Source of the DNA: Proteiniphilum sp. UBA5267
Lineage (GTDB): Bacteria > Bacteroidota > Bacteroidia > Bacteroidales > Dysgonomonadaceae
Assembly (NCBI GenBank): GCA_002411515.1
Contig: DHTF01000108.1
Span: forward strand, 32,260-37,581
DNA: 5,322 nucleotides
Direction of reading: 5' to 3'
The translations under genes and the position numbers were made by a program. Each line of letters opens with the position of its first letter. The first letter of the stretch is position 1. The notes under the pieces are model-generated. The model was not told the origin of the DNA and searched no databases. It saw only the letters and a list, made by a program, of their open reading frames with translations. Positions 1 to 5,322 of the stretch are shown here, piece by piece.

Positions 1-638
1 TGTATGAGGAACTCGTAGCTAAGGGTATCCATGAGGATAAAGAATCGGCGCAGCTCTATTACAATCTGGGTAATGCCTATTTTAGAGATAATCAGCTGGG
101 GAAGGCCATCCTCAATTACGAGAGAGCCCTGCTACTGAATCCGGGCGACAGCGATATACGGCACAATTTGCGTTTTGCCCAAAACAGAACCGAAGATCGG
201 ATCGAAACGGCCGGTGACCTGTTTCTTACCCACTGGTTTCATGCTGTACGTGATCTTTACCACTCTAATGGATGGGCAAACCTTGGCGTGATTCTCTTTA
301 TCCTTTTACTGCTCTCTGTGGGTACATTCCTCTTTGTCCGCATTCTCTGGATCCGGAAAAGTGCATTTTATGCAGGTCTTGTGCTGGTCGTCCTTATTGT
401 CATGACAAACATCTTTGCCTTCAACCAGAAAAACGAGCGCATTCACAGAAACAATGCCATCGTCATGACGGGAGCAGCTCGGGTGACTGCTGCACCCAAT
501 GAAAATAGCAACGCTCTTTTTGAACTGCATGAAGGTACCAAAGTGAAGATCAGAAGTAGCGATGCCGAGTGGTATGAGATTGAAATTGCCAACGGCAGCG
601 TGGGATGGACGAACAAAAATAACGTGGAGATCATCTGA
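1..638 (+). CDS. batE: BatE-like TPR and SH3 domain membrane protein, 5' end missing
   Basis: The gene enters from the left edge and reads in frame from base 3 to a TGA at 636-638, giving 211 visible residues. The frame is open upstream of the TTG at 168, so that codon is internal and not a start. Visible residues 16-49 form a TPR repeat (YYNLGNAYFRDNQLGKAILN, then ALLLNPGD). Two membrane helices follow at about 91-116 and 121-140. Residues 153-210 look like a bacterial SH3 domain, with the typical WYEIEI and GWTNKNNVEII strands. TPR, two helices, then SH3 is the layout of BatE, the last protein of the Bacteroides aerotolerance (bat) operon. Other Bat proteins are VWA-domain membrane proteins, and BatE is thought to act with them at the cytoplasmic membrane; its biochemical role is not settled. 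The upstream bat genes lie outside the window, so the BatE name rests on domain order alone. It could be another TPR/SH3 protein. Confidence 0.82.
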   Translation, partial: YEELVAKGIHEDKESAQLYYNLGNAYFRDNQLGKAILNYERALLLNPGDSDIRHNLRFAQNRTEDRIETAGDLFLTHWFHAVRDLYHSNGWANLGVILFILLLLSVGTFLFVRILWIRKSAFYAGLVLVVLIVMTNIFAFNQKNERIHRNNAIVMTGAARVTAAPNENSNALFELHEGTKVKIRSSDAEWYEIEIANGSVGWTNKNNVEII

Positions 639-708
639 AACGGGGCGGGGAATTACTCGTCCATACAGAGAAGAATAGTTGCCTGCACGTTCCATAATAA
701 ATTTTTAC

Positions 709-1407
709 ATGAAAGAAGCAGTAGAGGCATTGTTACCCCTGGAGCGGGATCTATTTCTGATGTTGAACGGCAGCGACTCTCTCTTTCTCGATAACTTGAT
801 GTGGACGCTGAGCGGCCGTTTGGTCTGGATACCGCTTTTCCTATTTATTGTTTTTCTATTCTTCTATAAAACCTCCTGGAAGGAGGGCCTCCTGGTCACC
901 CTCTTTTTTGTTCTCTTGTTTGCTGTGAGCGATCAGGTTTCCTCCTCATTTTTCAAACCTTTCTTCGAACGCTTTCGCCCCACACATCACCCCGATTTCA
1001 TGGACCTTGTCGACATTGTGAATGGTTACAGGGGAGGACGATTCGGTTTTATATCCAGCCACGCCACCAACAGCTTCGGCTTGGCCGTTTTTCTCAGCCT
1101 GCTTTTCCGCTATCGATGGCTCACCGTCGGTGCCCTCTGCTGGGCATTGTTAAACAGTTATACTCGCATCTATCTGGGTGTTCATTTTGTGTCGGATATC
1201 GTAGCAGGCATGTTGGTGGGCACCTTGATTGCTTTTCTGCTTTTTTGGCTTTATCGCTTTGTGCGCAGCAGACTGCTTCTTCATTCCTGGCTCCCCAATC
1301 AGTCGGTTTATGGCCGCAAACATGCGATCCTGCTCTCGCTTTTTATTCCTGTTTATCTTGTTGTGTTGACTATTTTTAGTTCATTTTTAGCAACTTTACC
1401 CCACTGA
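709..1407 (+). CDS. PAP2-family membrane phosphatase (lipid phosphatase)
   Basis: This is a 232-residue polytopic membrane protein carrying all three parts of the PAP2 acid-phosphatase signature. Motif 1 is K83-x6-R90-P91 (KPFFERFRP). Motif 2 is ISSHATN at 115-121, with S117 and the catalytic-type H118. Motif 3 is R153-x5-H159-x3-D163 (TRIYLGVHFVSD). In this family the motif 3 histidine forms the phospho-intermediate and the motif 2 histidine acts as proton donor. Hydrophobic segments lie at about 38-53, 60-75, 122-133, 137-150, 163-183 and 206-227. Likely substrates are undecaprenyl pyrophosphate or other lipid phosphates such as phosphatidylglycerol phosphate; the sequence does not decide between them. 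I chose the ATG at 709. A TTG at 679 would add ten residues, but the protein begins naturally at MKEAVEALLPLERDLF. The gene starts 70 bases after batE with no terminator visible between them, so read-through from the bat operon is possible. Confidence 0.9.
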   Translation: MKEAVEALLPLERDLFLMLNGSDSLFLDNLMWTLSGRLVWIPLFLFIVFLFFYKTSWKEGLLVTLFFVLLFAVSDQVSSSFFKPFFERFRPTHHPDFMDLVDIVNGYRGGRFGFISSHATNSFGLAVFLSLLFRYRWLTVGALCWALLNSYTRIYLGVHFVSDIVAGMLVGTLIAFLLFWLYRFVRSRLLLHSWLPNQSVYGRKHAILLSLFIPVYLVVLTIFSSFLATLPH

Positions 1408-1459
1408 TCATGTTCTATTAATAGGAGCGAAACATTTTAGTAATTATTTTTAGAAATGC

Positions 1460-1490
1460 TTTGGGATATCTGTTTTTTTGTGTAAGTTTA
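1460..1490 (+). promoter_or_regulatory. Bacteroidetes-type promoter for the small HTH gene
   Basis: TTTG at 1460-1463 is followed after 19 bases by TAAGTTTA at 1483-1490. This fits the Bacteroidetes primary-sigma pattern (TTTG at -33, TAnnTTTG at -7) in every fixed position except the last base of the -7 box. Transcription would start near 1496, leaving an A-rich leader of about 40 bases before the ATG at 1539. The assignment is by pattern only. Confidence 0.6.
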
Positions 1491-1538
1491 GGGCATGAAA
1501 TAATCCCATATGCATTCACAATAAAAAAATAAAAAGCC

Positions 1539-1829
1539 ATGGCAAGAACAATTACTTTTAACGAATTGAGGGAACTGAAAGACAAACTCCCCGATGGTAG
1601 TATCCACCAAATAGCAACGGAGTTGGATATGAAGCCTGAGACAGTCCGGAATTATTTTGGTGGATACAATTACAAAGAAGGAAAAAGTGTAGGAATACAC
1701 ATTGAACCGGGACCAAATGGTGGTATTGTTGTGCTCGACGATACCACAATCTTTGATAAGGCTTTGAAAATACTCGGGTATGATGATTACCCACAAGCCG
1801 ACATCGTAGAGACAAATGAAATAGATTAA
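1539..1829 (+). CDS. Small helix-turn-helix DNA-binding protein
   Basis: This is a 96-residue soluble protein with no signal peptide. Residues 20-41 (GSIHQIATELDMKPETVRNY and on) fit a helix-turn-helix: IATELD as the first helix, a short turn, then PETVRNYF as the recognition helix. After a basic stretch (NYKEGKS, 44-50) comes a glycine- and proline-rich strand region, VGIHIEPGPNGGIVVLDDTT (51-70), then a helix and an acidic tail. I recall similar small proteins annotated only as DNA-binding protein in Bacteroidales genomes; their targets are unknown to me. The ATG at 1539 is preceded by an A-rich leader without a Shine-Dalgarno site, which is usual in this phylum. The gene has its own promoter (1460-1490) and terminator (1839-1882), so it is probably a single-gene transcript. 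A role as a transcription regulator or nucleoid-associated protein is inferred from the helix-turn-helix alone. Confidence 0.8.
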   Translation: MARTITFNELRELKDKLPDGSIHQIATELDMKPETVRNYFGGYNYKEGKSVGIHIEPGPNGGIVVLDDTTIFDKALKILGYDDYPQADIVETNEID

Positions 1830-1838
1830 TCAGATAAC

Positions 1839-1882
1839 AAAACCCAATATTTAACACTCAGGTAGTCGGATATTGGGTTTTT
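1839..1882 (+). terminator. Rho-independent terminator after the small HTH gene
   Basis: A perfect 12-bp stem (AAAACCCAATAT at 1839-1850 pairing with ATATTGGGTTTT at 1870-1881) encloses a 19-base loop, and the 3' arm runs into a T tract (1878-1883). It starts ten bases after the stop codon. The stem has only three GC pairs and the loop is long, so the terminator may be of moderate strength. Confidence 0.75.
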
Positions 1883-1930
1883 TGGTCTTTATCTAACACA
1901 GTGTTGCGTTTCTTAAATCCATGTTCACAT

Positions 1931-1938
1931 AAAAGGAA
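1931..1938 (+). promoter_or_regulatory. Ribosome binding site of the universal stress gene
   Basis: AAAAGGAA contains AAGGA at 1933-1937, seven bases before the ATG at 1945. It is the clearest Shine-Dalgarno-like site in the window. The other starts have only A-rich leaders, so this gene may be translated more strongly or with more dependence on the anti-Shine-Dalgarno sequence. Confidence 0.55.
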
Positions 1939-1944
1939 ATACAT

Positions 1945-3063
1945 ATGGAAAAAGATAAACTGGTTACGGTAGCCATTCATTCATATGAGAAAGCTCATAT
2001 TCTCAAATCGATTCTGGAATCGGAAGGTATTCCAGCAGTTATACATGGCATTAAAATGATCGATCCGGTCATCCCGGGAAATGTACGTGTACGTATCAAT
2101 GAAGCCGATCTTCCCAAAGCGCTGCGTATTATTGAAAAAGTAGACTTTACTTCCCAGGTAGATAAAGAGCAGGAGCAAGAGCTCAGCAAAGAGGTCCTCG
2201 TGCCGGTAGATTTCTCGGAGTACTCTCTCGCTGCATGCGAGTTTGGCTTTCGTCTGGCAAAGGATTTAAACTGTAAGGTAAAGCTGCTACATGCTTTCTT
2301 TACTCCATTCTATCCGGGTGCAATTCCTTTCGGAGATTCATTTACCTTGCAGGCCACCGACAAAGAACTGTACCAGGATATAAAACGTAAAACCGAAGGC
2401 GAGATGCAGGCGTTGGTGCAGAAGATTCAAAAAGAAATTGATGCTGCTTTGTTACCGAAAGTGCCTTATCAAACTCTCCTGTTGGAGGGCCTTGCCGAAG
2501 AAGAGATTATCTCCTATTCTAGGAAAACGCGCCCCATGGCGATTGTGATGGGCACACGCGGAAAGAATGCCAAAGAACTCGATCTGATCGGAAGTGTGAC
2601 AGCAGAGGTGATGGAAGGTAGCAAAACTCCTATCTTTGCTATTCCAGAGGGTGCGAAAGCCCGTGATCTTTCCGCGATGAAAACCATTGTCTTTCTAACC
2701 AATTTTCAGGAAAGGGAGTTTAAAGCGTTCGACATCATGATGAATTTCCTCGCCTCCTATCCTGTTAAGGTCTACCTTGCCCATATTGCAAAGAAAGAAG
2801 ATGTCTGGAATGAAATAAAGCTGTCGGGTATTCAAAAGCGCTTCGCTGAGTTGTATCCTCAATTACGCACCGAATATAAGTTAATTGAACAGAACGAAGG
2901 GCTGGAAGAAGCTCTGGAAAAGTTTGTAATAGAACATCAGATTGACATGATTTCACTTTCGAGTTCACGCCGCAATATCTTTGCACGGATGTTCAATCCA
3001 GGCATTGCCCGCAGGATGTTGTTTCATTCTGATACACCCTTGCTGGTGATCAAAGGAATGTAA
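1945..3063 (+). CDS. DUF2007-like domain fused to tandem universal stress (Usp) domains
   Basis: This is a 372-residue cytoplasmic protein with no signal peptide or membrane helix. Residues 5-67 resemble the DUF2007 'putative signal transducing protein' fold: LVTVAIHSYEKAHILKSILE and ESEGIPAVIHG, then VRVRINEADLPKALRIIE. A charged linker (72-82, DKEQEQELSKE) leads to Usp domain 1 at about 83-236. That domain starts with EVLVPVDFSEYS (D89 in the usual nucleotide-contact position) and carries the full ATP-binding motif G203-x2-G206-x9-G216-S217, ending in TPIFAIPEG. Usp domain 2 (about 246-372) begins KTIVFLTNF and ends TPLLVIKGM, but has SLSSSRRNIFARMFNPGIARRM where the glycine motif should be, so it probably does not bind ATP. 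Tandem Usp proteins often pair an active with a degenerate half. The start is supported by the AAGGA site seven bases upstream. It probably forms its own transcription unit between two terminators; I see no convincing promoter in the 62 bases upstream. Physiological role: general stress, unspecified. Confidence 0.87.
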   Translation: MEKDKLVTVAIHSYEKAHILKSILESEGIPAVIHGIKMIDPVIPGNVRVRINEADLPKALRIIEKVDFTSQVDKEQEQELSKEVLVPVDFSEYSLAACEFGFRLAKDLNCKVKLLHAFFTPFYPGAIPFGDSFTLQATDKELYQDIKRKTEGEMQALVQKIQKEIDAALLPKVPYQTLLLEGLAEEEIISYSRKTRPMAIVMGTRGKNAKELDLIGSVTAEVMEGSKTPIFAIPEGAKARDLSAMKTIVFLTNFQEREFKAFDIMMNFLASYPVKVYLAHIAKKEDVWNEIKLSGIQKRFAELYPQLRTEYKLIEQNEGLEEALEKFVIEHQIDMISLSSSRRNIFARMFNPGIARRMLFHSDTPLLVIKGM

Positions 3064-3078
3064 TGAAGGATGTGTCAT

Positions 3079-3124
3079 ATCTACCAAAAAAAGGCTTCTG
3101 TACAGAAGCCTTTTTTTGGTAGAT
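3079..3124. terminator. Bidirectional terminator, perfect 46-bp palindrome
   Basis: The two arms, 3079-3101 and 3102-3124, are exact reverse complements. The core is GGCTTCTG-TA-CAGAAGCC, flanked by seven A on the left and seven T on the right, so either strand gives a GC-containing hairpin followed by a U tract. It lies 15 bases after the stop of the universal stress gene and 14 bases beyond the stop of the converging ompH gene. It should end both transcripts. Confidence 0.93.
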
Positions 3125-3138
3125 TATGTCTGTTTTTT

Positions 3139-3648
3139 TTATTGCAGACCCAATTTGGTTTTCACCGTGGGCGTAATGTTCGTGGCTGTTGGGCTTACAT
3201 ACACAATGGGTGATTGCATGGTGGAGACATCGAAAACAAAGGTGAATTGGTTTTCATCGCCGACAGCTTTGATGGCATCTGCAATTTTTTTGTTCACCGG
3301 TTCGAGCAGTTTTTGCTGTAGCTGCTGAATCTCCTGCTGACTGTTTTGGAGGTATACCTGATATCTCTCTTGAATCTGAGCCAGTTGTTTTTGCTGGTCT
3401 TGCTGTATCGCCTCAGAGGTGGCTGGTGCTTTGTTGAATTCTTCCGACTTTTTGTTGAATTCATCCACCAGAGCCTGTCCATTCTTGGAGATTTCTTCCT
3501 GTTTCGCGCTGAGTTGTGTTTCAATACCGGCCAGTTCAGGCATGGCACCGAAGATCTCCTGTGCATTGAGATATGCAATTTTCACATTCTGTGCCACAGC
3601 TGCGATGGGAGCCAGTGCAATAAAAAAAATCAATAATTTCTTAAACAT
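3139..3648 (-). CDS. ompH: OmpH/Skp-family periplasmic chaperone, second copy
   Basis: This is a 169-residue protein. Residues 1-19 form a signal peptide (MFKKLLIFFIALAPIAAVA, cleavage after AVA). The mature part starts with the OmpH strand NVKIAYLNAQEIFGAMPE, continues as a long coiled coil at about 40-118, and returns with strands FTFVFDVSTMQSPIVYVSPT (135-154) before a short C-terminal helix. This is the Skp layout: a trimer whose helical arms hold unfolded outer-membrane proteins in the periplasm. The family's usual length is 160-180 residues. Residues 81-113 are unusually rich in glutamine (15 of 33). It follows the first ompH by 66 bases, and a good promoter box lies in that gap, so it may be transcribed both with bamA and alone. 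The start has an A-rich leader and no Shine-Dalgarno site. It is the last gene before the bidirectional terminator. Confidence 0.93.
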   Translation of the reverse strand: MFKKLLIFFIALAPIAAVAQNVKIAYLNAQEIFGAMPELAGIETQLSAKQEEISKNGQALVDEFNKKSEEFNKAPATSEAIQQDQQKQLAQIQERYQVYLQNSQQEIQQLQQKLLEPVNKKIADAIKAVGDENQFTFVFDVSTMQSPIVYVSPTATNITPTVKTKLGLQ

Positions 3649-3694
3649 GGTTTCTATTCGTATTTATAATTAAAATTCCGTTCTTATACCGACA

Positions 3695-3726
3695 CAAAGA
3701 TAAACTATTTATTTTTAATAGCCTAA
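3695..3726 (-). promoter_or_regulatory. Internal promoter for the second ompH gene
   Basis: Read on the minus strand, TATCTTTG (3702-3695) matches the Bacteroidetes -7 box TAnnTTTG exactly. Twenty bases upstream is TTAG (3726-3723), a three-of-four match to the -33 TTTG, lying in the last codons of the preceding ompH. Transcription would start near 3690, giving a leader of about 40 bases. The weak -33 element keeps confidence moderate. Confidence 0.6.
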
Positions 3727-4230
3727 CAGTGAAAGCACTTGATCGCTTATATCGATCTCCGGTGTGGCAAAAATGATAGAGGTGGCAGAGGCCCTGTCTA
3801 ACACTACGCTATAGCCCTTCTCAGTGGCAATGTCTTTTACTGCAGCATAAATGTTATCCTGAATGGGTTTGATCAACGTTTCCTGCTGCTTGAACAACTC
3901 ACCCTGAGGCCCGAAATACTGGTTTCGCAACTCCTGAATGGCGTTTTCCTTCGCCACAATTTCGTTTTCACGTTTGGTCTTTTCTGCTCCGTTGAGGAAT
4001 GCCAGGTCGGCTTGATATTTTTTATAGAGTGCGTCCACCGCCTCTATCTCCGTGTCGACTGTGCTTTGCCACTGTGTGGACAAGCTTTCTATCTGCTTGT
4101 TGGCACTTTCGTATGCTGGTATTCTTTCGAGTATATACTCCATGTCGATGAGTGCATAACGCTGAGCATAGGAGCCACTTAAAGCCAATGACATGAACAA
4201 TGTGATTATTAACAGTGTCTTTTTCATCAT
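3715..4230 (-). CDS. ompH: OmpH/Skp-family periplasmic chaperone, first copy
   Basis: From the ATG at 4230 the product has 171 residues. Residues 1-22 are a signal peptide (MMKK, a hydrophobic core, then SGSYA, cleavage before Q23). The mature part has the OmpH opening strand and motif YALIDMEYILERIPAYE (25-41), a long charged coiled coil at about 43-125, and the closing strands GYSVVLDRASATSIIFATPE (139-158) with DISDQVLSLLGY at the end. This fits a Skp-type trimeric chaperone for unfolded outer-membrane proteins. The open frame extends upstream to an ATG at 4299, but that would put 23 polar residues before an otherwise ideal signal peptide, so I reject it. The ATG at 4227 is an equally possible start, one residue shorter. 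The gene lies downstream of bamA, as is common in Bacteroidetes. It is clearly different in sequence from the second copy, so this is an old duplication. Confidence 0.93.
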   Translation of the reverse strand: MMKKTLLIITLFMSLALSGSYAQRYALIDMEYILERIPAYESANKQIESLSTQWQSTVDTEIEAVDALYKKYQADLAFLNGAEKTKRENEIVAKENAIQELRNQYFGPQGELFKQQETLIKPIQDNIYAAVKDIATEKGYSVVLDRASATSIIFATPEIDISDQVLSLLGY

Positions 4231-4413
4231 GATTTCTTTTTTTAGTTGAATCAAACGGGAATGCGCTTCATTTATGCAGACAACAAAACCAGGATACAAC
4301 TTCCTGTAAGTTACGCTGTCGCTAGTTGTTATGTAAGACGGTTTTATATTTCAAACGTTTACCGCAATACCCGTAAAAAAAGTTAAACAAGGTGTAGCCA
4401 GAGACAACTTGTC
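4231..4413. other. Intergenic region between bamA and the first ompH
   Basis: At 183 bases this is the longest non-coding stretch in the window. I find no strong hairpin terminator and no clear TAnnTTTG promoter box on the minus strand, so bamA and ompH may be on one transcript with a long spacer. Short self-complementary sites are present: AAACGTTT at 4353-4360, and AGACAA-C-TTGTCT at 4402-4414, which overlaps the last base of the bamA stop codon. Neither is long enough to assign a function. Confidence 0.5.
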
Positions 4414-5322
4414 TTAGAACTCCTGTCCAATGATAAAGTGGAACTGGCTTCCTCCCCTTTCACGGCTGCCACTGCCAAAGACAGTGTCAAATCCGTATGC
4501 CCAGTCGATACCCATTAATCCGATCATGGGCAGGAATATACGGGCACCCACACCTGCTGAACGTTTCAGATCGAAAGGGTTCAAGTCTTTCACGTTATAC
4601 CAGGCGTTACCTGCTTCCAAAAAGGCCACGCCGTAGATGGTGGAGTTGGGTTCCAGAATAAAGGGATAACGCAGCTCCAGTCCCAAACGGGTGTAGGCAC
4701 GTGCCTGTGTGGCAATGGAGTTATTCTCATAGCCTCTCAGTGCTATGTTTTCGGTAGCAAAAGAACTGGTATAACCACTCATGCCATCCCCTCCCACGTC
4801 GAACGTTTCAAACGGGGTCATTTTGTTTTTGTTGTAATGTCCGAGAACGCCGAACTCCACGCGTGTCGCTATTACGGGCGTGCGGGTCACCGTAGAAGGT
4901 GTGAGCGGAGTGAATGTGCGTACTTTCAGCTTCCACTTGTGGTACTCGCTCCATTTGTATTTATTCGGGTCGCTGTATGCCATGGCGTCATAATCGTTTC
5001 CGTCCCATAAAGAAAAGGGAGGGGTGGCGCTTACACTCAGCGTGAACTGCGAGCCAGTGCGTGTGTAGATGGGGTTATCGGTAGAAATACGCGACAACGT
5101 CAGACCGAGTGTGATGCTGTTGCTCGTCCCGGTTTGAAAAGGGAATTGGTTATACGACCAGTTCTTCAAGCCGTAACGTTGGTATCCCAATTCTGCCATG
5201 AATTGAAAGTAGTCATCGGGCCATTCAAGTCGTTTACCATAACCCAGTGATACGCCCACCATGCTGAACACCTGATCGGGGTCGTAAGCATATTCTGCCA
5301 TGTCCTGGTAACCATATCCGCC
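4414..5322 (-). CDS. bamA: BamA outer-membrane assembly protein, C-terminal part
   Basis: The visible 302 residues are the C-terminal beta-barrel of an Omp85 protein, cut by the right edge. The frame is open from 5322 (GGYGYQD), so the ATG at 5301 is internal. Features are alternating amphipathic strands, the conserved L6-loop motif LRGYENN at 4740-4720 (equivalent to the VRGF/Y signature of BamA), the aromatic-rich late strands YGVAFLEAGNAWYNV and VGARIFLPMIGLMGIDWAYG, and the last strand FHFIIGQEF ending in phenylalanine, the outer-membrane protein C-terminal signal. BamA, in the outer membrane, folds and inserts beta-barrel proteins. The POTRA domains that would prove BamA are outside the window, but the two downstream ompH genes strongly favour BamA over a TamA- or surface-antigen-type relative. 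The TAA stop is followed by a 183-base spacer before ompH. Confidence 0.92.
   Translation of the reverse strand, partial: GGYGYQDMAEYAYDPDQVFSMVGVSLGYGKRLEWPDDYFQFMAELGYQRYGLKNWSYNQFPFQTGTSNSITLGLTLSRISTDNPIYTRTGSQFTLSVSATPPFSLWDGNDYDAMAYSDPNKYKWSEYHKWKLKVRTFTPLTPSTVTRTPVIATRVEFGVLGHYNKNKMTPFETFDVGGDGMSGYTSSFATENIALRGYENNSIATQARAYTRLGLELRYPFILEPNSTIYGVAFLEAGNAWYNVKDLNPFDLKRSAGVGARIFLPMIGLMGIDWAYGFDTVFGSGSRERGGSQFHFIIGQEF

Noticed and set aside
168..170. TTG as the start of the batE-like gene
   Set aside because: The frame is open to the left edge and codes for a TPR repeat upstream, so the TTG is an internal leucine codon.
679..708. TTG start adding ten residues to the PAP2 protein
   Set aside because: An ATG lies at 709 directly before the usual family N-terminus, and the extra residues add no recognisable feature.
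1415..1424. CTATTAATAG palindrome as a terminator after the PAP2 gene
   Set aside because: The two arms meet with no loop, have only one GC pair and no T tract follows.
1493..1513. GCAT/ATGC inverted repeat over the start site of the HTH transcript as an autoregulatory operator
   Set aside because: The arms are only four bases and such a match is expected by chance in AT-rich DNA.
1881..1911. Promoter for the universal stress gene (TTTG at 1881-1884 with TTGCGTTT at 1904-1911)
   Set aside because: The -7 element matches TAnnTTTG at only three of six fixed positions.
3116..3673. Plus-strand open frames opposite the second ompH gene
   Set aside because: They are shadows of a clear OmpH coding sequence and show no protein-like features of their own.
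4231..4299. N-terminal extension of the first OmpH from the ATG at 4299
   Set aside because: It would place 23 mostly polar residues before a complete signal peptide; the ATG at 4230 gives the normal OmpH length.
4402..4414. AGACAA-C-TTGTCT as a terminator for bamA
   Set aside because: The one-base loop cannot form a stable RNA hairpin and there is no adjacent U tract on the minus strand.

Overview
The window looks like a Bacteroidetes chromosome segment, most likely order Bacteroidales and possibly close to Dysgonomonadaceae such as Proteiniphilum or Petrimonas (an inference from gene content, not a search). The reasons are a BatE-type TPR/SH3 protein, a bamA-ompH-ompH cluster, start codons mostly preceded by A-rich leaders instead of strong Shine-Dalgarno sites, and promoter-like sequences of the Bacteroidetes type (TTTG, then TAnnTTTG about 19-20 bp downstream).

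Left part, plus strand (1-3063): the 3' part of a batE-like gene, a PAP2-family membrane phosphatase, a 96-residue helix-turn-helix protein with its own promoter and terminator, and a 372-residue fusion of a DUF2007-like domain with two universal-stress-protein domains. Right part, minus strand (3139-5322): bamA (5' end outside the window), then two OmpH/Skp-family periplasmic chaperone genes. The two halves converge on a perfect 46-bp palindrome at 3079-3124 that should stop transcription from both sides.

The minus-strand genes form an outer-membrane assembly module: the Skp-like proteins hold unfolded outer-membrane proteins in the periplasm, and BamA inserts them. The plus-strand genes do not form one pathway: batE is the tail of an aerotolerance operon, PAP2 probably acts on lipid phosphates in the membrane, and the last two encode a small putative regulator and a stress protein. 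No stretch longer than 183 bases lacks a gene. I see no tRNA, rRNA, CRISPR, transposon or phage feature. I do not see an undescribed system. The points most worth a second look are the DUF2007-Usp-Usp fusion, the small HTH protein, and the internal promoter with the glutamine-rich second OmpH.
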